A DNA stretch of 55,289 nucleotides from a bacterium (GTDB lineage Bacteria; Verrucomicrobiota; Verrucomicrobiia; Limisphaerales; JAJXZI01): NCBI GenBank assembly GCA_021780115.1, contig JAJXZI010000087.1, forward strand, positions 1 through 55,289. Reading direction: 5' to 3'. A program made the translations under genes and the position numbers. This document shows, in pieces, positions 9,246-17,409 of this stretch. The stretch's first letter is position 1. Each line of letters opens with the position of its first letter. The notes under the pieces are model-generated. The model searched no databases. It had not been told where the DNA came from and saw nothing but the letters and a program-made list of their open reading frames with translations.

Positions 9246-9693
9246 ATGAAGGCGAAGAACTCGCTCACGAGCTTGGGCACTCTCACCGCCGGTGGCAACG
9301 TCCAGGTCGGCGACCAGACGACCATCCGCGTGGCCAAAGGCAGCAAGCGCGCCGCCTACTACCCGGCCGGCTGCATCGGCGCGAACCTCGCGAAGCGCAA
9401 TTACGTGAAATACCTGGTGGAGCGCTACCACCAGTACCGGGAAGCGGACGAGCGGTTGGGCCGAAACGGCTCGATTCCACTATGCGGTGATCTTCAAGAA
9501 CATCGAAGCCGAGTTCAAGGCGCCGACCTACTTCATTCCCGAAGACCGCTTTGAGGAATGGGTGGACTTCCTCCAGGGCCGGATCGACAACACCATTCTC
9601 GGCCGGGTCAACGCCAAACGGGGCATTCCGAACTACGAGTCGTTCGACGAATACGTCATGCAGCACATGGGCGCGGCAGCGACGACGTCTTAA
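9246..9693 (+). pseudogene. conserved unknown protein with one frameshift
   Basis: Two overlapping ORFs make one protein of about 148 residues if a single base is removed near 9465. The first frame gives MKAKNSLTSLGTLTAGGN through YHQYREADERLGR. The second continues FHYAVIFKNIEAEFKAPTYF to QHMGAAATTS. Dropping one A from CGAAACGG would give ...GRTARFHYAVIF..., joining them. I do not recognise a named domain, but the layout (GANLAKRNYVKYLVERY, then a globular C-terminal part) looks like a genuine soluble protein. It follows the restriction pair on the same strand. It may be a real pseudogene or a sequencing or assembly error. Confidence 0.6.
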
Positions 9694-9961
9694 CCCTCAA
9701 ACGGATTGACCCCGGCACTTCTGGGAAATCCTCCGTGTTGCGGGTCACGCTGGTCGAGTCGCGGCTCAACGCGATGGCGGCAATCTGGGTGTCTGGGTAG
9801 CTCCAGGATTTCTGTTTCAGCACTGGACGCGCAACGTACTCACCCCACGCCTGCGCCAGTCTTTCGTCAAATGGCACGATCTTGTGCGGCGCTTCCCGCA
9901 CGAGGGCATCCAACTCGGCGAGCAGGTGGACGCGCTGCTCCGTCGGTGTTGCTACAATCCG
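9656..9961 (-). pseudogene. C-terminal remnant of a VapC-like PIN toxin
   Basis: The minus strand encodes HKIVPFDERLAQAWGEYVARP, then SYPDTQIAAIALSRDST and VTRNTEDFPEVPG. This is the C-terminal half of a PIN-domain RNase with its conserved Asp in PDTQIAA and in NTEDF. The frame is closed by a TAG at 9962-9964, so the N-terminal half with the first catalytic Asp is missing, and no antitoxin is adjacent. Its 3' end overlaps the preceding frameshifted gene on the opposite strand. Confidence 0.7.
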
Positions 9962-10165
9962 CTACCCGCCATTCCGCCGTTCGGCCTCGAGAACTGGGCT
10001 GTTACCGCCCTCGGTGGCATCCTGAGCAGGACGCAATTGGACGACCGCGGCATTGACGGGCGCATCTCCCCCCCGTGAGCGCCGCCCCGGAGCGCCGGGC
10101 ACGAGGCGGGCCGGGCTGGCGAAGCCAGCTTGCGAACCAGCGACGAATTGCCGTAGAGTGCCTGC

Positions 10166-10438
10166 ATGGCTGAAATGACAGTCGAATATCCCGATGACCT
10201 GCTGGTGGCGAGCGGCAAGCCGCGCCGCGAGGTCGAACAGGATTTGCGGTTTCAACTGGCGGTCCGGCTCTTCGAGGTCGGCCAGCTTTCCTTGGGCAAG
10301 GCGGCGGAGCTGGCGGGGTGGAACAAGGTGCGGTTCGGCGATGAACTGGGCCGGCTGAAGTTACCGGTGGTGAACCTCGACGACCAGGAAATCCAAGCCG
10401 AATTGCGTGCCCTCCGAGGAGACCATCGTCGCGGATAG
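10166..10438 (+). CDS. UPF0175-family antitoxin
   Basis: A 90-residue protein. It has the N-terminal beta strand MTVEYPDDLLV, then EVEQDLRFQLAVRLFEVGQLSLGKAAELAG, an alpha-helical HTH-like segment characteristic of UPF0175. Members are found as the first gene of TA pairs with DUF3368 proteins and are presumed DNA-binding antitoxins that autoregulate the operon. It overlaps the downstream toxin by 32 bp. Confidence 0.85.
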   Translation: MAEMTVEYPDDLLVASGKPRREVEQDLRFQLAVRLFEVGQLSLGKAAELAGWNKVRFGDELGRLKLPVVNLDDQEIQAELRALRGDHRRG

Positions 10439-10898
10439 CAGCCCGCTCATCGGGTTGGCGCGCATCGGGCAGCTTGGACTGCTCCCGCAACTGGCCCGGC
10501 GCATCGTGGCCCCGCGAGCGGTTTGGGCCGAGGTCACGGGCGCGCGCGCCGACGCGCCGGGAGCGTCCGAGGTGGCCGCGCAGACGTGGATTGAAGTGCT
10601 GGAGGCGGACGCGCAAACCGTCGCGCCTTTGCGCATTCTGGTGGGCCGCGGGGAGGCTGAAGCCATCGCGCTGGCGCAGCGGGAGCGATCGGCGGTCCTG
10701 CTGTTGGATGACTTGCGGGCGCGGAAGCTGGCCGACCGGCTCGGCTTGCGGCGCATGGGCACCGTGGCGCTGCTCGGACGGGCAAAACGCGCAGGGCTGA
10801 TTCCCAAACTCAAGCCGGCGCTCGACGCCTTGGTGGCCAGCGGAATCTTCATCCGCCAGGAGTTGGTCGCGGCGACACTCAACGAGGCCGGCGAATAG
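10407..10898 (+). CDS. DUF3368 PIN-like toxin
   Basis: A 163-residue protein with the PIN-like N-terminus VADSSPLIGLARIG (acidic Asp about residue 9). It also has the GRGEAEAIALA helix and LLLDDLRARKLADRLGL, which carries further acidic residues, in the order typical of DUF3368. PIN-fold proteins are Mg-dependent RNases, and here the protein is the toxin partner of the upstream UPF0175 gene. It starts with GTG inside the antitoxin gene, suggesting translational coupling. The active-site acids appear intact. Confidence 0.85.
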   Translation: MPSEETIVADSSPLIGLARIGQLGLLPQLARRIVAPRAVWAEVTGARADAPGASEVAAQTWIEVLEADAQTVAPLRILVGRGEAEAIALAQRERSAVLLLDDLRARKLADRLGLRRMGTVALLGRAKRAGLIPKLKPALDALVASGIFIRQELVAATLNEAGE

Positions 10899-11130
10899 GA
10901 CGGCACCCGCCCGGTGCTGCTTGTGGGCCAACCGACTCCGTCGGTGCGCGAACTGCCGGGGACTGAGAAGATGCTGCGGGGCGTCAAGCAACGAGAAGAG
11001 GTGAGGGTCGGATTCCTTCAGCCAGCCGAAGCCGGCGCGGCGTAAAGGCCGGAGGGAAGCGGCGCGCATTGAGGCTTTCAAGGCGATTCAGCGGCTTGCC
11101 TTGGCGGCCAAAACGTGCCAACTGTAGGCC

Positions 11131-12375
11131 ATGTCTTCACCCGCACCCGCCGGCCCTCAGAGCCAAGCCCCCGCTCCCACCCAACGTCTGATGTCCCTCG
11201 ACGCCCTGCGCGGCTTCGACATGTTCTGGATCGTCGGCGCCGACTCCCTGGTGGAGGCGCTCCACCGCATGACGCCGGGACCTGTGACGCGCTTCCTCGG
11301 CACCGAACTGGACCACGTGGACTGGAAGGGTTTCCATTTTGAGGACCTGATCTTCCCGATGTTCGTCTTCATGGCGGGCGTCTCCATCGTGTTCTCCCTG
11401 GGCCGCACCATCGAGCAACGGGGCCTGGGCGCCGCGCTTTGGCGCGTGGTGCGGCGCAGTGCGCTGCTCTACTTCCTCGGGGTCATTTACTACGGCGGCT
11501 TTGAGCATCCGTTCTCGGGCATCCGGCTCATGGGTGTCCTGCAACTCATCGGCCTATCCTACCTCATCGCCGGGTTGACGTTCTGTTTTCTGCGCTCCCG
11601 GCCCGCGGCGATGGCTGCGGTGTGCGGCGCGCTGCTCCTGGGCCATTGGGCGGCGGTGAGCTTCGTGCCGTTCCCGGATGTGCGCCCGACGCCGGGCGGC
11701 GACGCCATCATCGCCAAAGAAACGGGCTTCACCAACGTCACCCAACTCAACTTCGCCAGCACGACATACCTCCACAGCAGCTTCCTCAAGGGCGTGAGCC
11801 TGCCCAATTACGTGGACCAGAAATACCTGCCCGGCATGAAATGGGACGGCACCTGGGATCCCGAGGGCCTGATGACGCCGATCACGGGCGGCGCGTGCTG
11901 TCTGCTGGGCGTGTTCGCCGGCCTGCTGCTGCAAGGCGGGAAAACCGCGCCGCGCCGCAAAGTGCTGTGCCTGCTGGCCTGCGGCGCGGCGGCGGTGGCG
12001 CTGGGCTGGCTCTGGAACTTCCAGTTGCCGGTCATCAAGAAAATCTGGTCGGCGTCGTTCATCCTGGTGGCCGCCGGTTACGCGTCCATGCTGCTGGCCG
12101 TTTTCTATTTCGTCGTCGATGTGCTGGGCTGGCGCCGGTGGTGTCAGCCGTTCGTCTGGATCGGCATGAACCCGATCACGATCTACCTGGTGGCCAACGT
12201 CATTGACGAGTACACCCACGTGGCCGAGCGGTTCGCGGGCGGTGACATCGAGGCGTTCTTCAACACCCGCGTCGCCCAGGGCCTGGGCAACCTGATCGTG
12301 GCCCTGCTCGGCCTCGCGCTGGCCTTTGGGTTCGCCCATTTCCTCTACCGGAAGAAGGTCTTCATCCGGCTTTGA
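11131..12375 (+). CDS. DUF5009/NagX-like membrane acyltransferase
   Basis: A 414-residue polytopic membrane protein. It begins with the family signature SLDALRGFDMFWIVG and continues with FHFEDLIFPMFVFMAGVSI and a WIGMNPITIYL segment near the C-terminus. About ten hydrophobic helices are visible. The family is related to heparan-alpha-glucosaminide N-acetyltransferase, which moves acetyl groups across a membrane onto amino sugars, and bacterial members sit in glycan-utilisation settings. No sugar genes are adjacent, so the substrate is unknown. The ATG at 11131 is the only reasonable start. Confidence 0.85.
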   Translation: MSSPAPAGPQSQAPAPTQRLMSLDALRGFDMFWIVGADSLVEALHRMTPGPVTRFLGTELDHVDWKGFHFEDLIFPMFVFMAGVSIVFSLGRTIEQRGLGAALWRVVRRSALLYFLGVIYYGGFEHPFSGIRLMGVLQLIGLSYLIAGLTFCFLRSRPAAMAAVCGALLLGHWAAVSFVPFPDVRPTPGGDAIIAKETGFTNVTQLNFASTTYLHSSFLKGVSLPNYVDQKYLPGMKWDGTWDPEGLMTPITGGACCLLGVFAGLLLQGGKTAPRRKVLCLLACGAAAVALGWLWNFQLPVIKKIWSASFILVAAGYASMLLAVFYFVVDVLGWRRWCQPFVWIGMNPITIYLVANVIDEYTHVAERFAGGDIEAFFNTRVAQGLGNLIVALLGLALAFGFAHFLYRKKVFIRL

Positions 12376-12511
12376 GCCGCGACGCTGGCGGCGGCTGGGG
12401 AAGCCAGGGATATGTGCTTTTGCCTCCGCTCACCCGGTGGCCGGCGCGCAAGTCCCGGCGCCCGGACTTTGCCCTTTGCACTTCGCTCTTGGGTCGTAAC
12501 CTTCCGCTCGT

Positions 12512-13792
12512 ATGACGATCTTGGACGACCTGAACTGGCGCGGCCTGGTGGCCGACGGTACCGATCCGGCGGGACTGGCCCAGCGCCTCGCCGCGGGGCC
12601 GACCGTGCTCTACTGCGGCTTCGATCCCACGGCGGACAGCCTGCACGTCGGCAATCTCGTGCCGCTGCTGGGGCTGCGCCGCTTCCAGTTGTTCGGCCAC
12701 CGGCCGATCGCGGTCGCGGGCGGCGCCACGGGCAGCATCGGCGATCCCAGCGGCAAGACGCAGGAGCGCCAGTTGCTCACGAAGGAAGTCATCGCCCGGA
12801 ACATCGCGTCGGTGAAGGAGCAACTCCGCCGCCTGCTCGACTTCGACACCGCCACGAATCCGGCCCGACTCGTGGACAACGCCGACTGGACGGCGCCCGT
12901 CGGCTACCTCGATTTTCTGCGCGACATCGGGAAGCATTTTTCCGTGAACATGATGGTCGCCAAGGAAAGCGTCCGCGCCCGCATGGAGGACCGCGAGACT
13001 GGCATCAGCTACACCGAGTTCAGCTACATGCTGCTCCAGGCGTTCGATTTTTATCATCTGTGCCAGGAGTTCAACTGCGAGTTGCAGATCGGCGGCAGCG
13101 ACCAATGGGGCAACATCACCGCCGGGATCGACCTCACGCGCAAGAAGCTCGGCCGCGCCGTCTATGGCCTGACGCTGCCGCTGATCACTAACGCCGACGG
13201 CACCAAGTTTGGCAAGACCGAGGCGGGCGCCGTCTGGCTCGATCCGCGCCGCACGAGCGTCTATCGCTTTTACCAGTTCTGGATCAACACCGACGACCGC
13301 GACGTCGCCCGTTACCTCAAGTTCTTCACCTTCCTGGACCGGGAGGAGATCACGGCGCTGGAGCAGGCGCACCGCGAGAATCCCGGCGGCCGCGCGGCCC
13401 ACAAGACGCTGGCCAAGGCGGTGACCGACCTCGTTCACGGCGCGAGCGCCACGGCCGAAGCCCTGCGCGCCAGCGATATCCTCTTCGGCGGCGATCTCGC
13501 CGGCATATCGGAAACCACCTTCACCGAAATCGTCGGCGAAGTGCCGACGAAGGAAATCGCCCGGGCGAAGCTCGACGGCGCCGGCCTGCCGCTGGTGGAC
13601 GCCCTCGTCCACGCCGGCCTGTGCCCGTCCAAAGGCCAGGCGAGGAAGGACGTGGAGGGCGGCGGGATTTACGTGAACAACCTCCGCGAGCCCAGCGCGG
13701 CCCGCGCGCTGACGACGGCCCACCTGCTCTTCGGCAAGCATCTGCTCCTGCGCAAGGGCAAGCGCAACTACGTGGTTGTGACGGCCGTGTGA
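12512..13792 (+). CDS. tyrS: tyrosyl-tRNA synthetase
   Basis: A 426-residue class I aminoacyl-tRNA synthetase that charges tRNA-Tyr. The HIGH-like motif is HVGN (about residues 45-48, in DSLHVGNLVPLLG). The tyrosine pocket reads YTEFSYMLLQAFDFYHL and GGSDQWGNI. The KMSKS-like loop is KFGKTE near 231. A C-terminal S4 RNA-binding domain (LVHAGLCPSKGQARKDVEGGG) completes a bacterial TyrS of the usual length. It starts at the ATG at 12512, 136 bp after the NagX-like gene. Confidence 0.97.
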   Translation: MTILDDLNWRGLVADGTDPAGLAQRLAAGPTVLYCGFDPTADSLHVGNLVPLLGLRRFQLFGHRPIAVAGGATGSIGDPSGKTQERQLLTKEVIARNIASVKEQLRRLLDFDTATNPARLVDNADWTAPVGYLDFLRDIGKHFSVNMMVAKESVRARMEDRETGISYTEFSYMLLQAFDFYHLCQEFNCELQIGGSDQWGNITAGIDLTRKKLGRAVYGLTLPLITNADGTKFGKTEAGAVWLDPRRTSVYRFYQFWINTDDRDVARYLKFFTFLDREEITALEQAHRENPGGRAAHKTLAKAVTDLVHGASATAEALRASDILFGGDLAGISETTFTEIVGEVPTKEIARAKLDGAGLPLVDALVHAGLCPSKGQARKDVEGGGIYVNNLREPSAARALTTAHLLFGKHLLLRKGKRNYVVVTAV

Positions 13793-13884
13793 GTTGGCCG
13801 ACGACGACCGGGCGAAGCGCCCGCGTGGCCGGCGGACCGACCTTCCGCTTGCAACCCCCGGCGCGCTGGGCCAGTTTGCCGGCC

Positions 13885-14706
13885 ATGAGTTTGGAAGATC
13901 ATCTGGGGGACATCCTCCGCAAGGCGCGCGCCATGAGCGGCGTGTCGGCCGAGGCCGCCGCCGAGGCCGCGGGTTTCACCGGGGCGGAATGGAATGCGCT
14001 GGAGGAATCCGGGCAGCCAGCGCGCCAGCCCGCCTTCGCCGCCCTGGCTTCGCGGCTGGGTCTGAACGCGGCCAAGCTGGAAGCCATCGCCCACGGCTGG
14101 CTCCCGACGCCAAAGGATCTGTCCACCTGGCGTGAACTGCGTCCCCTCACCACCACGCACGGCGGCAACGCGGTCAACTGCTACCTGGTCTGGGACGAGG
14201 TTTCGCGCGAAGCCGCCCTGTTCGACACCGGCTGGGACGCCGGGCCGGTCCTGGCGCACATCGCTGACAACCAGCTCCAGTTGCGCCACATCTTTTTCAC
14301 CCACTCGCACGAGGACCACATCGCGGCGCTGGCCCCGGTCCGCGGACAATTCCCCAAGGCGTTCCTACACTCCGGCTCCGTCCACGCGCCCGTCCACCAG
14401 CGCAACCGTCCGAACGATTTCATCCACCTGGGCAGCCTGCGCATCACGCACCGCGACACGCCCGGCCACGCCGAGGACGGCGTGACCTACATCATCGGCA
14501 CCTGGCCGGACGACGCGCCGCACGTAGCCGTCGTGGGCGACGCGATTTTCGCCGGCTCGATCGGGCGCGGTTTCCAGTCGTGGGAACTGGCCCGGCAGAA
14601 GATCCGCGAGCAGATTTTCCCGCTGCCGCCCGCCACCCTGCTCTGCCCGGGGCACGGCCCGCTGACGACGGTGGCGGAGGAGAAGGCGCACAACCCCTTT
14701 TTCTGA
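13885..14706 (+). CDS. HTH-metallo-beta-lactamase fusion hydrolase
   Basis: A 273-residue protein. Residues about 1-65 look like a XRE-type helix-turn-helix (ILRKARAMSGVSAEAAAEAAGF). The rest is a metallo-beta-lactamase fold hydrolase with HSHEDH at about 140-145, a probable metal His in DTPGHAED, Asp in VVGDAIFAGS and a C-terminal LCPGHGP. The family includes glyoxalase II and many other thioesterases and nucleases. The ORF track extends upstream into the tyrS end; MSLEDHLGDIL is the credible start. The fusion suggests a DNA-binding or ligand-sensing hydrolase, but no substrate can be named. Confidence 0.8.
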   Translation: MSLEDHLGDILRKARAMSGVSAEAAAEAAGFTGAEWNALEESGQPARQPAFAALASRLGLNAAKLEAIAHGWLPTPKDLSTWRELRPLTTTHGGNAVNCYLVWDEVSREAALFDTGWDAGPVLAHIADNQLQLRHIFFTHSHEDHIAALAPVRGQFPKAFLHSGSVHAPVHQRNRPNDFIHLGSLRITHRDTPGHAEDGVTYIIGTWPDDAPHVAVVGDAIFAGSIGRGFQSWELARQKIREQIFPLPPATLLCPGHGPLTTVAEEKAHNPFF

Positions 14707-14773
14707 TCCGCCCCCGAAGCACGCTTCGCGAAATGGAACACTCCTCCACCGGGCTGACGCGCAACGACGAGCG

Positions 14774-15193
14774 CGAGGCGATGACGCGCTCGCCGACTTC
14801 CGACCGCGCTCGGCGACGCGGTGGAAGACGCCGGGCGGAAAACCGGCTTCGATGCACAGGCGCACGAGTTCCGCCCCGATGACAGGCGTGTTGTTCGACG
14901 GCTTGAGCAAGACGGTGTTGCCGCCCGCGACGGCGGCGCAGGCCATGCCGCAGAGGATGGCGAACGGGAAGTTCCAGGGCGAAATCACGCCGCCCACGCC
15001 GCGCGGCCACCAGTGCTGGACATGCGTTTCGCCGGCCATGATCTGCATCTTGGCTGGCTCAGCGAGGGCGCCGATTTCGGCGGCGTAGAAGTCGCAGAAG
15101 TCAATCGCCTCGGCCACGTCGGCGTCGGCTTCGGTCCAGTTCTTGCCGGCTTCGAGGACCATCAACGCGCTGAGCGACGCTTTGTCGCGGCGC
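14774..15193 (-). pseudogene. aldehyde dehydrogenase (P5CDH-type) internal fragment D
   Basis: Minus-strand reading gives RRDKASLSALMVLEAGKNW, AEAIDFCDFYAAEIG, PRGVGGVISPWNFPFAILCG and CIEAGFPPGVFHRV, the N-terminal cofactor-binding half of a 1-pyrroline-5-carboxylate dehydrogenase-like enzyme. After FHRV the match moves to another frame (SEVGERVIAS) and then ends. There is no start, no catalytic Cys region and no C-terminus. About 75 bp at its 5' end are repeated in fragment E on the other side of the VapBC-like pair at 15254-15965. Confidence 0.85.
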
Positions 15194-15253
15194 GGTTTGC
15201 CGACGCCTGGCTGAGCTTGCCAGCGCCGGGACCGAGGCGTAAGGTCGTTCGCA

Positions 15254-15493
15254 GTGATTGCTCTCGAAACATTGAGCGAAGTGCAGGCGGACCAAACCGT
15301 GCGCATTGCCCTGCCCCGATCGGTTTCACCGGGACCGCACCGTCTGGTGGTCGTGATTGACGAGACGCCGCTTCCCGCGAAAACGGACCGGCGACCGAAT
15401 GGGCCGCTGCGGCTGCGAAAGCTCCATCTTCCGGGCTGGCCAAAGGACGCCGCGTTCCGTCGCGAAGAAATCTATGGCGACGACGGGCGTTGA
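15254..15493 (+). CDS. antitoxin of a PIN-domain TA pair
   Basis: A 79-residue protein starting with GTG (ALETLSEVQADQTVRIALP...). The N-terminal strand pattern followed by a charged C-terminus (LRKLHLPGWPKDAAFRREE) resembles the toxin-wrapping tail of small VapB-like antitoxins. It overlaps the downstream PIN gene by 20 bp, which is the main reason for the call. No named family is recognised. Confidence 0.6.
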   Translation: MIALETLSEVQADQTVRIALPRSVSPGPHRLVVVIDETPLPAKTDRRPNGPLRLRKLHLPGWPKDAAFRREEIYGDDGR

Positions 15494-15965
15494 CCGACTG
15501 TTCGTGGACACCAACATCCTCGTCTATGCCACGAACGAGGACTCGCCCTGGCAAGCCATCGCAGAACAGACCTTGGAAACGTGGCGCGGCGGCGGCACGC
15601 AACTGTGCGTCAGCGTTCAAGTGCTGCGCGAATATCTCGCGGTGACCACCCGGCCGGCGCCAAGCCAGGCGGATGGACCGGACTTCGTCGCTATCGCGGA
15701 GAATCTGGCCGAGTTCCGGCAGAGCTTTCTTCTCCTGGAAGACACGCTCCTGGTTTCACAGGAATTAGAGAGCCTCGTCCAGCAATTCTCGGTCAAGGGC
15801 CGGCAGGTGCATGACGCCAACCTCATCGCCACGCTCCGCGTGCATGGCTTGCGCGACCTGCTGACCCACAACACTGCGGATTTCAGCCGGTATTCGTCAC
15901 TGGTCACGATTCACCCGCTGGTGCCCGCGAGCACGGCGGCGAGCGTCGGCGTGGCGCAGACGTAA
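15474..15965 (+). CDS. VapC-like PIN-domain toxin
   Basis: A 163-residue PIN-domain protein and a presumed Mg-dependent RNase toxin. The first acidic residue is in LFVDTNILVYA (about D12), the central acid in VLREYLAVT, and the C-terminal acids in VHDANLIATLRVHG and HNTADFSRY. The ATG at 15474 is preferred over the ORF-track start at 15357, because the extension is antitoxin sequence in another frame. The catalytic residues look intact. The pair lies between two overlapping aldehyde dehydrogenase fragments (D and E). Confidence 0.88.
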   Translation: MATTGVDRLFVDTNILVYATNEDSPWQAIAEQTLETWRGGGTQLCVSVQVLREYLAVTTRPAPSQADGPDFVAIAENLAEFRQSFLLLEDTLLVSQELESLVQQFSVKGRQVHDANLIATLRVHGLRDLLTHNTADFSRYSSLVTIHPLVPASTAASVGVAQT

Positions 15966-15999
15966 ACTCCGAATCAACCTCCGACCGGACGCCGCCAGC

Positions 16000-16109
16000 G
16001 CCTCGGCGTCCGCTTCGGTCCAGTTCTTGCCGGCTTCGAGGACCATCAACGCGCTGAGCGCGGCTTTGTCGCGGCGCATCAGGTCGGCGAGCGTTGAAGC
16101 CGCAGCGGC
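16000..16109 (-). pseudogene. aldehyde dehydrogenase fragment E
   Basis: About 110 bp on the minus strand encode TLADLMRRDKAALSALMVLEAGKNW then TEADAEA, after which the match ends. The stretch RRDK to TEADA is repeated in fragment D with only a few base differences. E also extends further towards the N-terminus than D. The two pieces therefore flank the intervening TA pair as a short direct repeat in the same orientation. Confidence 0.8.
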
Positions 16110-16116
16110 TTGAAAT

Positions 16117-16144
16117 GAAAAGGGCCGGCTCGAAGGCCGACCCT
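16117..16144 (-). terminator. intrinsic terminator of the CHAP gene
   Basis: On the minus strand AGGGTCGGC-CTTCGA-GCCGGCCCT forms a 9-bp stem (one U-G pair) with a six-base loop, followed directly by TTTT. It sits about 20 bp after the CHAP gene stop and points away from it. Confidence 0.75.
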
Positions 16145-16163
16145 GTCGTTTTTGCCATTTGCG

Positions 16164-16685
16164 TTACGGCATGATGAACGCCGTGACCTGCAACTTCGTC
16201 GTGCCGCCGACGGCTTGGACCAAGCCACCGCCCACGGGCCTGAACGTTGTCCTCACCACGGGCACATTGTTGAGCCATCCCACGGCCGAACCTGCGTAGG
16301 CGACGTGCAGCACGGTGAACGAACCGTCGCGTGCCGCAGTTTCAATCCACGCAACGTGGCCTGCCCCGCCCGGCGTGTTCAGTGAGCCGAACACAACGAG
16401 CGAATTGGGGGCGGGGCCGGCCAAGCAAGCACGCGCGCTTGTAATGAGCCAAGGCCAGTTGACGGCATCGCGCCCCCAATTGCGGCTAAACCTCAGTGTC
16501 CGACCGACCTCGGCGCAACAAATGTCGGCGAACCACGTGCATTGGCCGACCGCGAAGCCGCTGGGGCTGTTGCGCGTGGCGCAAACACCGACGAACGACG
16601 AACTCGGAGTCGCCGCGTTGACGCCGACGGTGAACGCCGCTGCAGCCAGTGTGGCTGCGACGAACTTGGTGATCATGGCTTTCAT
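16164..16685 (-). CDS. secreted CHAP-domain protein
   Basis: A 173-residue protein with an N-terminal signal peptide (MKAMITKFVAATLAAAAFTVGVNA) and a CHAP fold, a cysteine/histidine amidase or peptidase family that cuts peptidoglycan. The catalytic Cys is in GFAVGQCTWFA (about C49) and the catalytic His in GAGHVAWIE (about H110). The usual W-G pattern NWGRDAVNW lies between them. The ATG at 16685 was chosen because the signal peptide starts there; the ORF track extends about 190 codons further without recognisable content. It could act in cell-wall turnover or against competitors. Confidence 0.8.
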   Translation of the reverse strand: MKAMITKFVAATLAAAAFTVGVNAATPSSSFVGVCATRNSPSGFAVGQCTWFADICCAEVGRTLRFSRNWGRDAVNWPWLITSARACLAGPAPNSLVVFGSLNTPGGAGHVAWIETAARDGSFTVLHVAYAGSAVGWLNNVPVVRTTFRPVGGGLVQAVGGTTKLQVTAFIMP

Positions 16686-17409
16686 ACTTCTCTTTCTTCC
16701 AGCAGGAGTCCGTGTCGGGGTGGAAGTAGCCGGGAGAAGCAGATCCTTCGGCGAATCCGTTTGACGAGCAGCGACGCACGCCACACGGTATTCCTGCCCA
16801 CACAAGTGGGCGTGAAGGGGCTTCTGCCCCGGAGTTCCCCGCCTCCCGCTTCCGGTTGTGAGGCCAAAACAGGCGGCGGTGACATTTCTCCGAACACCAA
16901 CTCCAGGCTGAAATTGGTCGGGTGGATTCACTCCCAAAATCGCAGCACTTCGCGAACGACGAAGGCGCCTTGGGCATCGGTGGCGCAGAACCCATCCATG
17001 GTTGGAGAGTTTGTGTTCTGAGCCTCGCCCAAGATGATCGCAGCCGCAGCGGCCTCGGCCCAGTCCCACGGCACGTCCAGCTTGGGCGGCAATCTGACCG
17101 TTCCATTGGCCCGAATCCGAACGCGGCTCTTGGAGGAACAACCGAAGCTCCGGAAGGTTGCCTTCCGCATCGCACCGCCTGGCCGGGACGCTTTGGATTG
17201 AGTCCGGCAGTCGTTTTTGCCATTTTTCATTTTCGTTTTTGCCATTTTGCGCGACCATCGCGCCACTCGCCGCGTAGGCAACTCGGCGATCCTAACGGCT
17301 GCTCGCGCCCGCGAGTTGTCCGTTTTGGACGCTCGAATTAATAAGCGACTTTGACGGGTTGCGTAATTGGGCAAAACGGACCAAAGGGTCCAGATCGGAC
17401 CAAATCCGT
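16686..17409. other. 724-bp stretch without a supported gene
   Basis: Between the divergent CHAP and HAD genes I see only overlapping open frames with no recognisable protein. Base composition falls towards the right end, which contains AT-rich runs (CATTTTTCATTTTCGTTTTTGCC near 17220 and GAATTAATAAG near 17335). A TTGACG at 17351 could be a -35 element for the HAD gene, but no good -10 follows at the right distance. Confidence 0.4.

Noticed and set aside
9884-10078. 64-residue plus ORF between the VapC remnant and UPF0175 gene
   Set aside because: It is largely antisense to the VapC remnant and has no ribosome binding site or motif.
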